DNA of 64,000 bases, taken from Paraburkholderia monticola. GTDB taxonomy: Bacteria > Pseudomonadota > Gammaproteobacteria > Burkholderiales > Burkholderiaceae. Below, piece by piece: positions 8,421 through 17,300 of the stretch. The position numbers and the translations under genes are program-made. Each line of letters begins with the position of its first letter. Positions within the stretch are counted from its first letter, which is position 1. Where the stretch lies: positions 248,001-312,000 of the forward strand of contig NZ_LRBG01000022.1 of assembly GCF_001580545.1 (NCBI RefSeq). Direction: 5' to 3'. The notes beneath the pieces were generated by a model that was given only the letters and a program-made list of their open reading frames with translations, did no database searches and was not told the origin of the DNA.

Positions 8421-10772
8421 TTACTTCTGCTTGAGCTTCGCGAACGCGGCCGCCATCGCGCCACCCGGCTCCGGATCGCGCGAACGTTGCGGCGCGCCAC
8501 GTCCCGCGCCGCCGCGATTCGAGTTGGCCCCCGAGCCGCGCTCCTGCGGCGCACCGCCGCCGCTGCGCGCGGCCGTCGCGCCGGGTTCGTCGTCCAGGCG
8601 CATCGTCAGTGCAATACGCTGGCGCTTCACGTCGACTTCGAGCACCTTGACCTTGACGATCTGGCCGGCCTTCACGACCTCATGCGGGTCCTTCACGAAC
8701 TTCGTCGACATCGCCGACACGTGCACGAGACCGTCCTGATGCACGCCGACGTCGATGAACGCGCCAAATGCCGCGACGTTCGTCACGACGCCTTCGAGCA
8801 CCATGCCGGGGATCAGGTCGCTGACCTTCTCGACACCTTCGCGGAACGTCGCCGTCTTGAACTCGGGACGCGGATCGCGGCCTGGCTTTTCGAGCTCGCC
8901 GAGGATGTCGCGCACGGTTGGCAGACCGAAGCGTTCGTCGACGAATTCGGTGGGCGACAGTCCGCGCAACGCATCGCGATTACCGAGTACTTCGCCGACC
9001 TGCTTGCTGATCTTCGCGAGGATGCGCTGCACGACCGGATACGCTTCCGGGTGCACCGAGGAACGGTCGAGCGGATTCTCGCCGTTGTTGATGCGCAGGA
9101 AACCAGCCGCCAGCTCGAAGGTCTTGTCGCCGAGGCGCGGCACCTTGCGCAGATGTTCGCGCGACGGGAACGGCCCGTTCGCATCGCGATAGTCGACGAT
9201 GTTGCGCGCGAGCGTCGCATTGAGTCCCGAGACGCGCGCGAGCAGCGCGACCGACGCGGTGTTCGCATCGACGCCGACCGCGTTCACACAGTCTTCGACG
9301 ACCGCATCGAGCGAGCGCGCGAGTTCGCGCTGGTTCACGTCGTGCTGATACTGTCCCACGCCGATCGCCTTCGGCTCGATCTTCACGAGCTCGGCGAGCG
9401 GGTCCTGCAGACGTCGCGCGATCGACACCGCGCCGCGCAACGACACGTCCATGTCGGGGAATTCCTTCGCGGCGAGTTCGGACGCCGAGTACACGGACGC
9501 GCCTGCTTCGGACACGACGATCTTCTGCAGCTTCAACTCCGGATGACGCGCGATCAGTTCGCTCGCAAGCTTGTCCGTCTCACGCGACGCGGTGCCGTTG
9601 CCGATGCTGATCAGTTCGGCCTGAGTCTGCGCGGCGATTCGCGCGAGCTTCGCGAGCGAGCCGTCCCAGTCGCGGCGCGGCTCGTGCGGGTAGATCGTGT
9701 CGGTCGCGAGCACCTTGCCGGTGCGGTCGACCACCGCCACCTTCACGCCGGTGCGCAAGCCCGGATCGAGACCGATCACGGCCTTCGGGCCGGCGGGCGC
9801 CGCGAGCAGCAGGTCCTTCAGATTGCGTGCGAACACGCGGATCGCCTCGTGTTCGGCTTCGTCGCGCAGATTGGTCAGCAGCTCGTTTTCGAGGTGCGGC
9901 TGCACCTTCACGCGCCAGCACCAGCGGCATACGTCGGAGAGCCATTTGTCGGCGGGACGGTTCTGATTGGCGATGGCGAAGTGACGCGCGATCAGTGCTT
10001 CGCCCGGATGCGGCACCTGCGCGTCGAGCTCTTCGCCGAGACCGAGCTTGATCATCAGCACGCCGGCATTGCGGCCGCGGAACAGCGCGAGCGCGCGATG
10101 CGACGGTACCGTGCGGATCGTTTCGGCGTAGTCGTAGTAGTCGCGGAATTTTTCTTCTTCCGCGGTTTCCTTGCCTTCCACGACCTTCGACGACACCACG
10201 CCCTGGTTGAACAGGTAGTCGCGCAATTTGCCGAGCAGATCGGCCGTTTCGCCGAACTGTTCGGAGAGGATGTCGCGCGCGCCGTCGAGGGCGGCCTTCA
10301 CATCGGCGACGCCTTTCTCCGCGTCCACGTAGGCGGCGGCTTCGGTCTGCGGATCGAGCAGCGGATTGCCGAGCAGCGCGTCGGCGAGCGGCTGCAAACC
10401 GGCTTCACGCGCGATCTGCGCGCGCGTGCGGCGCTTCGGCTTGTACGGCAGATAGAGGTCTTCCAGCACCTGTTTGCTGTCGGCGGCTTCGATCGCGCCG
10501 CGCAGCTCGTCGGTGAGCTTGCCCTGTTCGTCGATGCTCGCGATGATCGCCGCGCGCCGGTCTTCGAGCTCGCGCAAATACAGCAGGCGTTCCTCGAGGT
10601 TACGCAGTTGCGTGTCGTCGAGATTGCCGGTCACTTCCTTGCGGTAGCGGGCGATGAACGGAACGGTCGCGCCTTCGTCGAGAAGTCCCACCGCGGCCGC
10701 GACCTGGCGAGGCTGGACAGAGAGTTCAGTGGCGATGCGCTGGACGATCTTGAGTGCTACGGTTTCCGTCAT
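8421..10772 (-). CDS. tex: Tex-family RNA-binding transcription accessory protein
   Basis: Tex is a cytoplasmic multidomain nucleic-acid-binding protein linked to transcription and RNA processing. This 783-residue copy has the expected order: N-terminal helical Tex domain with GATVPFIARYRKE, a YqgF-like RNase H fold (IGLDPGLRTGVKVAVVD near 330), helix-hairpin-helix repeats (ALLARVSGLNATLA and ASREHLRKVPRLG-like region) and a C-terminal S1 domain (about 640-715, VVTNVAAFGAFIDVGVHQDG). The tail is Gly/Arg-rich. I start it at the ATG at 10772 (MTETVALK), the family N-terminus, not at the 17-codon upstream extension. Confidence 0.95.
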   Translation of the reverse strand: MTETVALKIVQRIATELSVQPRQVAAAVGLLDEGATVPFIARYRKEVTGNLDDTQLRNLEERLLYLRELEDRRAAIIASIDEQGKLTDELRGAIEAADSKQVLEDLYLPYKPKRRTRAQIAREAGLQPLADALLGNPLLDPQTEAAAYVDAEKGVADVKAALDGARDILSEQFGETADLLGKLRDYLFNQGVVSSKVVEGKETAEEEKFRDYYDYAETIRTVPSHRALALFRGRNAGVLMIKLGLGEELDAQVPHPGEALIARHFAIANQNRPADKWLSDVCRWCWRVKVQPHLENELLTNLRDEAEHEAIRVFARNLKDLLLAAPAGPKAVIGLDPGLRTGVKVAVVDRTGKVLATDTIYPHEPRRDWDGSLAKLARIAAQTQAELISIGNGTASRETDKLASELIARHPELKLQKIVVSEAGASVYSASELAAKEFPDMDVSLRGAVSIARRLQDPLAELVKIEPKAIGVGQYQHDVNQRELARSLDAVVEDCVNAVGVDANTASVALLARVSGLNATLARNIVDYRDANGPFPSREHLRKVPRLGDKTFELAAGFLRINNGENPLDRSSVHPEAYPVVQRILAKISKQVGEVLGNRDALRGLSPTEFVDERFGLPTVRDILGELEKPGRDPRPEFKTATFREGVEKVSDLIPGMVLEGVVTNVAAFGAFIDVGVHQDGLVHVSAMSTKFVKDPHEVVKAGQIVKVKVLEVDVKRQRIALTMRLDDEPGATAARSGGGAPQERGSGANSNRGGAGRGAPQRSRDPEPGGAMAAAFAKLKQK

Positions 10773-10947
10773 AAGGTCTTGGTGTTCCTGCGGACTCAGT
10801 GATGGGCCGCGTGCGGGCGGCAATTCGGGACAGGCCGGGCGGGCGCCGCGACCAGGTTGCTAGAGCGGGGCATTTTGCCATAAATGCCAAAGGGCTCAAC
10901 CGCGCGGTGTTAGAATTTCGGGCATGTTCCGTTGACCTTCTACGACG

Positions 10948-12051
10948 TTGCCAATCTCCTTGTTCCTCAACCGTCTGGTCTCTTCGATAACGTCAGGTTC
11001 GCTGCCGGGCTCGTCCCGGGGCCCGTCTCAATTGCCGCTGGTTTCGTCGCGTTCTTCCTCGCGTTCGTTCGGTCCTTCGCTCGCGTTGGTCGGGGCGTCG
11101 TGCGTGATCGCCACCGCGCTCGCCATGCCGGTGTTGGCGCTGGCGCAGAGCGCGGCGCTCCCGCAAGGCACGGCGCCGGTCGCGGCATCGGGCCCGCAAG
11201 CTGACGCGAGCGCCGACAGTCCCCAAAGCGCGAGTGAAGCAGCCGCGCTGGACAAATCGTTCGAGGACCGGCAACAGGTGCTCAATCAGCGCACCGACGA
11301 CAACAACTATCAATTCGCGGTCGCGCAGCACAACTGCTACAGCCGCTTCTTCGTCAATCATTGTCTGAACCGCGCGCGCGACGCGATGCGCACCGTGCAG
11401 GCAGACATCCGCAAGGAACAGCTTGCGCTCGACGCCGAGCAGCGCGTGCAGCGCGCCCGCGAGCGCGACGAGCGCACGGCGCTACGGCGCGCGCAGAACG
11501 AGGCGGAAGCGCCGCAACGTGCCGCTGAAGACGCGCGCAACGAGCAGGCGTACCAGGAAAAGCAGCGTCAGCACGCGCTCGATCAGGCGCAGCGCAACGC
11601 CGAGGCGCCGCAGCGCACAGCCAACGCGCAGGCGTACGAGGAAAAGCAGCGTCAGCACGCGCTCGATCAGGCACAGCGCAACGCCGAGGCGCCGCAGCGC
11701 GCAGCCAACGCGCAGGCGTACGAGGGAAAGCAGCGTCAGCACGCGCTCGATCAGGCGCAACATGGCGTGGCGCCGGCGCAGGCGGCGGCCAATCAGCAGG
11801 CCAACGACCAGAAGCAGAGCGATTACCAGCGCCAGTTGGAGGAAGCGCGCCAGCAGGGCGCGCAAAAGGCCACGGAACGCCAGCAGAAGCAGGAGAATTT
11901 CGAGCGCAAGCAGGCCGACGCCGCGCAGCATAAGCTCGACGTCGAAGCGCGTCAGAAGCAGGCCGCCGAGAAGGCCGAGCAGAAGCGTCAGGACGCGTTG
12001 AAGCAGCAGCAACAGGAAGAGCAGCAAAAACAGCAGCAGGAGCAGCAGTAA
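10948..12051 (+). CDS. Exported Gln/Ala-rich coiled-coil protein with tandem repeats
   Basis: I do not recognise this 367-residue protein. A hydrophobic stretch ending in ALAMPVLALAQ (about residues 45-67) looks like a signal peptide with cleavage after AQ. The first stretch is Ser-rich and the annotated TTG start is uncertain; a start nearer residue 40 is possible. Next come a two-cysteine segment (HNCYSRFFVNHCLNRARD) and then a long charged, Gln-rich helical region including three 28-residue tandem repeats. The C-terminus is nearly all Gln, Glu and Lys. It is divergent from tex. Composition suggests a periplasmic coiled coil; no function can be assigned. Confidence 0.7.
   Translation: MPISLFLNRLVSSITSGSLPGSSRGPSQLPLVSSRSSSRSFGPSLALVGASCVIATALAMPVLALAQSAALPQGTAPVAASGPQADASADSPQSASEAAALDKSFEDRQQVLNQRTDDNNYQFAVAQHNCYSRFFVNHCLNRARDAMRTVQADIRKEQLALDAEQRVQRARERDERTALRRAQNEAEAPQRAAEDARNEQAYQEKQRQHALDQAQRNAEAPQRTANAQAYEEKQRQHALDQAQRNAEAPQRAANAQAYEGKQRQHALDQAQHGVAPAQAAANQQANDQKQSDYQRQLEEARQQGAQKATERQQKQENFERKQADAAQHKLDVEARQKQAAEKAEQKRQDALKQQQQEEQQKQQQEQQ
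11548..11799 (+). repeat. Three 84-bp in-frame tandem repeats
   Basis: Copies begin at 11548, 11632 and 11716, exactly 84 bp apart, each encoding AYxEKQRQHALDQAQRNAEA plus eight more residues. The first two are almost identical; the third diverges after about 11763. The in-frame 28-residue unit fits helical coiled-coil expansion (4 x 7 residues). Confidence 0.95.
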
Positions 12052-12199
12052 GTGTGCTGTAGGGGCCGTGCCGTAGAGTGAGCCGTGGCGGCCAAGCCCT
12101 GGGCCGCCGTAGTCGCAGTAATGCGTTTTGAGCCGGACAGCAACCTCAGGCATCGGACCGCGCGCACGCGGTTCGTGCCGCCGACCAGAGGAGGCGAGC

Positions 12200-12418
12200 A
12201 TGCGCGATCGTCATCACGTCATCGACGCAAACACACTTCGCGACCGCATTCTGCAACTGGAATCGGAGCATAGTGGACTCGACCGCTTGATCGACCGGAT
12301 GTCGGATGAACCCGGCATCGACGACTTCGAGTTGCAGCGCCTGAAAAAGCGCAAACTCAAAGTCAAGGACACCATCATCTTGCTGCAATTGCAGCTCGAA
12401 CCGGACGCGCGCGCCTGA
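12200..12418 (+). CDS. Small DUF465 (YdcH-like) protein
   Basis: A 72-residue protein, predicted mostly helical and charged, with the family pattern of an N-terminal Glu-containing helix (LESEHSGLDRLIDRM), an acidic turn, and a basic LKKRKLKVKD helix. DUF465/YdcH proteins are small, widespread and uncharacterised. I chose ATG 12200 because an AGAGGAGG Shine-Dalgarno lies just upstream (12187-12194). The reading frame is open further back, but that extension is Arg/Ser-rich and unlike the family. Confidence 0.85.
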   Translation: MRDRHHVIDANTLRDRILQLESEHSGLDRLIDRMSDEPGIDDFELQRLKKRKLKVKDTIILLQLQLEPDARA

Positions 12419-12481
12419 GTTCGCGGCCTGGCAGGCGCCGGGCGCGCACCGCGCGAGCCGGACTTAGCAGGAACGCTTGCC

Positions 12482-14743
12482 TTGAATTCACCGCATGACA
12501 CTTCATCCCCGGCTGCGCCGGGCAACGCATCTGCCTCCGACGCTGTCGCGCCGCGCGCGGCAGCGCCGGTGCCGGGTGTGTCGCTGAGTGGGCGACGCGC
12601 GAGCGAGCTCGAAGAAATCTTCGCCGACAGCGGTCTGCTCGCGCGGCAGATCGACGGCTATCGGCCGCGTGCGTCGCAGATCGAGATGGCGCGCGCGGTC
12701 GCCGCGGCGATGGAAGCGTCGGGCCGCGCGATGCCCGAGCCCGCGATGTTCGAAACGCAGAAGCGCCCGGCGCGGCGACTGCAGCAGGCGAGCCCGGATG
12801 CCGCCTCGGTGTCGACCGAAAACGGCGCCGACACGGATAGCGTGGAAGCCGGTGAGAACACGCTGATCGTCGAAGCGGGTACCGGCACCGGCAAGACCTA
12901 TGCGTACCTCGTGCCGGCCATGCTGTGGGGCGGCAAGGTGATCGTCTCCACCGGCACCAAGCATCTGCAGGATCAGCTGTTCCAGCGCGACATTCCGACC
13001 GTGCGCGACGCGCTCGCGGTCCCGGTGTCGGTCGCGATGCTGAAGGGGCGCGCGAACTACCTGTGCCACTACTACCTGCAACGCACCGCCGACAACGGCC
13101 GTCTGCCGTCGCGCCAGGAAACCTCGTATCTGCAGGACATCGTGCGCTTCGCGAAGATCACGCGCACCGGCGACAAGGCCGAACTCGCGAGCGTGCCGGA
13201 GACCGCGCAGGTGTGGTCGATGGTCACGTCGACGCGCGACAACTGTCTCGGCCAGGAGTGTCCGCACTACAAGGACTGCTTCGTGATGCAGGCGCGCCGC
13301 GAAGCGCAACAGGCCGATATCGTGGTGGTCAACCACCATCTGTTTTTCGCCGACATCATGCTGCGCGATACCGGCATGGCGGAGCTGCTGCCGACCGCGA
13401 ACACGGTCATCTTCGACGAAGCGCATCAGTTGCCCGAAACCGCGACGCTGTTCTTCGGCGAGACGCTATCGACCGCGCAATTTCTCGAACTCGCGCGCGA
13501 TTCGGTGGCCGAGGGGCTCGGCCACGCCCGCGATGCGATCGACTGGGTCAAGCTCGGCGCGACGCTCGAGCGCGCGGCGCGCGACGTGCGGCTCGCGTTC
13601 AAGGAAGACTCGGTGCGTCTGTCGATCGGCCAGTTGCCGGACGATCACCCGCTGTTCGCCGCGCTCGAGACGCTCGAAGCCGAACTCGACGCGCTGGCCT
13701 CGGCGCTGGCGGGGCAGGCCGAGCGCGCCGAGTCGCTGGGCGCGTGTCTGCGTCGCGCGCGCGAGTTGCAGGACGTGCTGAGCGGCTGGACCACGCCGCC
13801 CACGAGCACCGAACGCAATGCGGTTGCCGCAGGCGAGGGCGACCGCGCCGAGCGAGCCGATCCGAACGAAAAGGTGCGCTGGATCGAGGTGTTCTCGCAC
13901 ACGGTGCAGCTGCACGAAACGCCGTTGTCGGTCGCGCCGATTTTCGCGAAGCAGCGCGCCGGCGTGCCGCGGGCGTGGATCTTCACATCGGCGACGTTGT
14001 CGGTGCGCGGCGACTTCACGCACTATGCGGCGCAAATGGGCCTGAACTCGAAGCGTTCGATGACCTTGCCGAGCCCGTTCGACTATCCGTCGCAGGGGCT
14101 GCTGTATGTGCCGCGCAATCTGCCGCAGCCGTCATCGCCGATGTTCACCGACGCCGTGTTCGATGCCGCGTTGCCCGCCATCGAAGCATCGGGCGGCGGC
14201 GTCTTCATGTTGTGCACGACGCTGCGTGCGGTGGACCGTATTTCGACGAAGCTGCGCGACGCGATCGAGGCGCGCGGCTGGGACTATCCGCTGCTCGTGC
14301 AAGGTGACGCGAGCCGCACCGAATTGCTCGACCGCTTTCGCGCGTACGGCAATGCGATTCTGGTCGGCAGTCAGAGCTTTTGGGAAGGCGTCGACGTGCG
14401 TGGCGACGCGCTATCGCTGGTCGTGATCGACAAGCTGCCGTTTGCGCCGCCAGACGATCCCGTGCTGGCTGCGCGGCTCGATGCGCTGACGAAGAAGGGC
14501 TTGAGCCCGTTCGCCGTGCATCAGCTGCCGCAGGCCGTGATCACGCTGAAGCAGGGCGCGGGGCGGCTGATTCGCGCGGAGACCGATCGCGGCGTGCTGA
14601 TGATCTGCGATACGCGTCTCGTCGATAAGCCGTATGGCCGTCGCATCTGGCAGAGTCTGCCGCCGTTCAAGCGCACCCGCGAAATCGACGTGGTGCGCGA
14701 ATTCTTCGAAGAGAGCACGTTGCCGGGGGAGACGCCCCGATAG
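12482..14743 (+). CDS. DinG/YoaA-type ATP-dependent DNA helicase
   Basis: Superfamily 2 Fe-S helicase of the DinG/YoaA/XPD type, expected to unwind 5'-to-3' and to act on R-loops or damaged forks. Visible motifs are Walker A EAGTGTGKTY (131-140), DEAH (312-315), GSQSFWEGVD (motif V region) and QGAGRLIR (motif VI). Four cysteines (195, 255, 260, 266) lie in the Fe-S cluster position. Residues about 83-126, between the Q-motif region and Walker A, are a low-complexity insert. The start is TTG at 12482 with only a modest ribosome site. It is closer to YoaA than classical DinG, but the distinction is not certain. Confidence 0.9.
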   Translation: MNSPHDTSSPAAPGNASASDAVAPRAAAPVPGVSLSGRRASELEEIFADSGLLARQIDGYRPRASQIEMARAVAAAMEASGRAMPEPAMFETQKRPARRLQQASPDAASVSTENGADTDSVEAGENTLIVEAGTGTGKTYAYLVPAMLWGGKVIVSTGTKHLQDQLFQRDIPTVRDALAVPVSVAMLKGRANYLCHYYLQRTADNGRLPSRQETSYLQDIVRFAKITRTGDKAELASVPETAQVWSMVTSTRDNCLGQECPHYKDCFVMQARREAQQADIVVVNHHLFFADIMLRDTGMAELLPTANTVIFDEAHQLPETATLFFGETLSTAQFLELARDSVAEGLGHARDAIDWVKLGATLERAARDVRLAFKEDSVRLSIGQLPDDHPLFAALETLEAELDALASALAGQAERAESLGACLRRARELQDVLSGWTTPPTSTERNAVAAGEGDRAERADPNEKVRWIEVFSHTVQLHETPLSVAPIFAKQRAGVPRAWIFTSATLSVRGDFTHYAAQMGLNSKRSMTLPSPFDYPSQGLLYVPRNLPQPSSPMFTDAVFDAALPAIEASGGGVFMLCTTLRAVDRISTKLRDAIEARGWDYPLLVQGDASRTELLDRFRAYGNAILVGSQSFWEGVDVRGDALSLVVIDKLPFAPPDDPVLAARLDALTKKGLSPFAVHQLPQAVITLKQGAGRLIRAETDRGVLMICDTRLVDKPYGRRIWQSLPPFKRTREIDVVREFFEESTLPGETPR

Positions 14744-14768
14744 ACCGGCTGAGGTTTTGCATGGGAAA

Positions 14769-14802
14769 TAAACGCCGCTATAAATAGCGGCGTTTTGTTT
14801 TT
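14769..14802 (+). terminator. Terminator after the DinG-type helicase
   Basis: AACGCCGCTA (14771-14780) / TAGCGGCGTT (14785-14794) with a TAAA loop, followed by TTGTTTTT. Confidence 0.9.
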
Positions 14803-14856
14803 CAGATGGCGAGACGTTTAGCGGACTGGCACCGTCGATAAATCGCGCGCCAAAAA

Positions 14857-14892
14857 GCAAAACGCCACGGAGATGAATCCGTGGCGTTTTGC
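14857..14892 (-). terminator. Terminator after the Ala/Ser-rich lipoprotein gene
   Basis: GCAAAACGCCACGGA (14857-14871) / TCCGTGGCGTTTTGC (14878-14892), a 15-bp perfect stem with A/T tracts inside both arms, directly downstream of the minus-strand lipoprotein gene. Confidence 0.85.
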
Positions 14893-14963
14893 CTGACCGT
14901 TTCGGGAAGTCATAACGACTTCCCGAAGCAGTTTTCGCCCAGAGGCGAACCCTACGCGACAGC

Positions 14964-15242
14964 TTACTGGCTTGCGCCCGAAGCCGGAGCTGCAGCCGAA
15001 GCAGCAGCGCCTGCGTCCGAAGCGGCAGCGCCAGCGTCCGAAGCAGCAGCCGAAGCCGAAGCAGCAGCGTCGCTCGCAGCAGCAGCAGCACCCGATGCAG
15101 CAGCGCCTGCGTCCGAAGCAGCAGCAGCCGGTGCCGAAGCAGCAGCGTCGCTAGCCGGTGCAGCGGCTTGATCGTTGCTCTTGTTGCATGCAGCCAGTGC
15201 CACAGCTGCCAACAGGGATGCTACGAGGAGGGATTTCTTCAT
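14964..15242 (-). CDS. Small Ala/Ser-rich lipoprotein
   Basis: A 92-residue precursor with a basic start (MKKSLL), a hydrophobic core and a lipobox (LAAC) putting the lipidated Cys at residue 18. The mature part is almost entirely Ala, Ser, Asp, Gly and Pro, in irregular repeats of ASDAAA/ASDAGAAAS. Such proteins are common in Burkholderia and have no assigned role; a spacer or envelope structural role is only a guess. The start at 15242 is preceded by an AAAGGA Shine-Dalgarno seven bases away; MIM six bases upstream is an alternative. The composition alone means homologues will be hard to separate from chance. Confidence 0.8.
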   Translation of the reverse strand: MKKSLLVASLLAAVALAACNKSNDQAAAPASDAAASAPAAAASDAGAAASGAAAAASDAAASASAAASDAGAAASDAGAAASAAAPASGASQ

Positions 15243-15474
15243 GATCACGTCCTTTTATGGTTTAAAGGTAAGCAACAGCGCAAAATAAAACCGGTAATGT
15301 GCTCCAACACCGACCTGGGCCGCTGGTGGAGATGCTCTTTTGACGAGCTTGAATCTTCCCTACGGCTTGGGCGGAAATTATATGCACTTTCGTACTGACA
15401 GTCGATAAATCCGGGGTCAATACGTTGTCTTTCTCATACAAAATTTCACTGTACGGTATAGCACGTGGGCAGAG

Positions 15475-16728
15475 TTACGCAAGCTCGCCCACCTGTATCC
15501 AGCCCGCACAATACCACTCGTGTAGCAGTGCTGTCACCGACGAATCGTGCGATGTTGTTACAAAGCGTTTCGCACTCATACACCGCAGGTTGGCGAGATC
15601 AAACAGCCATTTTTTTGCGCCGTCCCACGCTATTTCTTCTCCATTTACGAAGAAAAAACGCCGTTCGTACAACAGGTTAGTCTTGCGGTCGAGCCGCAGG
15701 CCGTGTTTCGTCGCCGCGGCGACGAAACGGGCTTCGTTGAGCGGCCGTTGCGGCGGATCGAAGACGACACTCGGCTTCGGTTCACTGAGATACGTGCCAA
15801 GGAACGACGCAATGTCCTGCTCATTCCATCGCACTTTAGCAAGCATCGCGCCCACCCGTTCGACGAGCGCCGCGGGTAGTTCAGCGGGCCGCTCGACGGC
15901 GGCCTGCCGCGGATCGCGATAAAGCGCGCCGGCCTTGCCCATAGCCTCGCCGCGCTCGGCAAGGTGGTAAAGGAACTGCGCGGTCAGTTCGGCCTCCGAC
16001 GGCGCGCGAAAGCCGATCGAGCAGGTCATGCATTCGCCCTCGGCGATGCCGTCGTGCGCGATGTGCGGCGGCAGGTACAGCATGTCGCCGGGCTCGAGCA
16101 CCCACTCCTCCTCAGGCTCGAAGTGCTGTAAAACTTTCAACGGCAAGCCGGGCTGCAAGGTCAGATCTTTCTGCGCGCTGATGCGCCAGCGGCGCTTGCC
16201 TTTTACTTGCAAAAGAAACACATCGTAGGAATCGAAGTGCGGGCCGACGCCGCCGCCATCGCTCGCATACGAGATCATCAGGTCGTCGAGGCGCGCGTCC
16301 GGCACGAAACGGAAACGGTCGAGCAAAGCGCGCGCGCGGTCGTCGTGCAGGTCCACGCCCTGGACGAGCAGCGTCCATGCGCGCTGCTTGACGGCGGGCA
16401 GTTCGTCGGGCGCGAAAGGGCCTTGCTCCAGCTGCCATTTGTTGCGGAAATGCGTGATCAACCTGGCTTCGACGTCGTCCTGATCGGCCAGCTCGAACAG
16501 CTCGTCGCGCGACAGCGGCGCTTCGATCTCGGGGATCGCCTGACGGATCAGCAGCGGCTTTTTCTGCCAGTAGCGGCGCATGAATTGCGACGGGCTCAAC
16601 TGGCCGAGCAGTGCGGTCGGAAGGTCGGGCGAGGGCGGAACAACGGGCTGCGTGGCCGGCTTTGCAGCAGACGATGAATTGCGTGCCGAAGCTGCATCGG
16701 CCGGGAGGTGAGTGGGCCGCCTGGGCAT
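15475..16728 (-). CDS. RoxA/YcfD-like ribosomal-protein arginine hydroxylase (JmjC/cupin)
   Basis: A 2-oxoglutarate/Fe(II) oxygenase of the ribosomal oxygenase group; E. coli YcfD (RoxA) hydroxylates an arginine of ribosomal protein L16. After a disordered 35-residue leader, the protein shows the family's WQKKPLLIRQA segment (about 54-64). The Fe(II) triad is H164-x-D166 (GPHFDSYDVF) and H225 (in PPHIAHDG), with the approximately 60-residue spacing of the family. At 417 residues it has the winged-helix C-terminal part. I chose ATG 16728 (MPRRP) because the 15-codon extension would run into the promoter of the divergent FKBP gene. Confidence 0.87.
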   Translation of the reverse strand: MPRRPTHLPADAASARNSSSAAKPATQPVVPPSPDLPTALLGQLSPSQFMRRYWQKKPLLIRQAIPEIEAPLSRDELFELADQDDVEARLITHFRNKWQLEQGPFAPDELPAVKQRAWTLLVQGVDLHDDRARALLDRFRFVPDARLDDLMISYASDGGGVGPHFDSYDVFLLQVKGKRRWRISAQKDLTLQPGLPLKVLQHFEPEEEWVLEPGDMLYLPPHIAHDGIAEGECMTCSIGFRAPSEAELTAQFLYHLAERGEAMGKAGALYRDPRQAAVERPAELPAALVERVGAMLAKVRWNEQDIASFLGTYLSEPKPSVVFDPPQRPLNEARFVAAATKHGLRLDRKTNLLYERRFFFVNGEEIAWDGAKKWLFDLANLRCMSAKRFVTTSHDSSVTALLHEWYCAGWIQVGELA

Positions 16729-16730
16729 CG

Positions 16731-16736
16731 TATAAT
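16731..16736 (+). promoter_or_regulatory. -10 box for the SlyD-like gene
   Basis: A perfect TATAAT lies 24 bp before the FKBP gene start, in the 32-bp gap between divergent genes. No clear -35 is visible at 17 bp, so the promoter may be activator-dependent or weak. Confidence 0.4.
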
Positions 16737-16760
16737 GTGAGTTGTATTCTGGAGAATCGA

Positions 16761-17300
16761 ATGAAAATCGCAAAGAACACCGTCGTGTCGGTCGCTTACA
16801 AGCTGTCGGATGCGCAAGGCAATCTGATCGAGGAAAGCGAAGAGCCGATGGTCTATCTGCACGGCGGCTATGATGGCACGTTCCCCAAGATCGAGGAAGA
16901 GCTCGACGGCCACGAGGCCGGCTTCGAGACCCAGATCCAGCTCGAACCGCAAGACGCGTTCGGTGAGTACGATCCGGAGCTCGTGAAGATCGAGCCGCGC
17001 GATCGCTTCCCGGAACCGTTGGAAGTCGGCATGCAGTTCGAAGGCACGCCGGAAGATGGCGACGAGGAAATCGATGCGCTGGTGTACGTGGTGACCGACG
17101 TCGCGGAAGACAAGGTTGTGCTCGACGGCAATCATCCGCTCGCCGGCATGGCGCTGCGTTTCGCCTTGACCGTGAAAGACGTGCGTCCGGCTACTGAAGA
17201 CGAAATCGAACACGAGCACGCGCACGGCGCGGACGGCCTCGAAATCCTCGACGACGATGAGGACGAGGACGAAGACAACTCAAAACCGACCCTGCACTGA
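16761..17300 (+). CDS. SlyD-like FKBP-type peptidyl-prolyl isomerase
   Basis: A 179-residue FKBP of the SlyD subgroup, which combines prolyl isomerisation with chaperone activity through an insert-in-flap domain. Family features are the N-terminal strand ending in YKLSDAQGNLIEES, PMVYLHGGY, and LEPQDAFGEYDPELV leading into the flap insert. The C-terminus is a highly acidic run (EILDDDEDEDEDN) where E. coli SlyD has a His/Cys-rich metal tail; only a few His are present here (EHEHAHG). A GGAGA ribosome site ends six bases before ATG 16761. The 3' end overlaps the convergent gene by 21 bp. Confidence 0.9.
   Translation: MKIAKNTVVSVAYKLSDAQGNLIEESEEPMVYLHGGYDGTFPKIEEELDGHEAGFETQIQLEPQDAFGEYDPELVKIEPRDRFPEPLEVGMQFEGTPEDGDEEIDALVYVVTDVAEDKVVLDGNHPLAGMALRFALTVKDVRPATEDEIEHEHAHGADGLEILDDDEDEDEDNSKPTLH

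Noticed and set aside
8487..10802. Very long ORF on the + strand antisense to tex (771 codons), and similar long antisense frames over hflK/hflC, purA, kup, mutS, yejA and gltX.
   Set aside because: They are the mirror of GC-rich codon bias (stop codons are rare in one antisense frame). They are rich in Arg, His and Val with no domain, and the sense genes have clear motifs.
10932..11204. Alternate frame MTFYDVANLLVP... upstream of the coiled-coil protein gene.
   Set aside because: It has a plausible hydrophobic stretch but soon turns Arg/His/Gly-rich in the wrong frame, and the coiled-coil frame continues for more than 1 kb with repeats.
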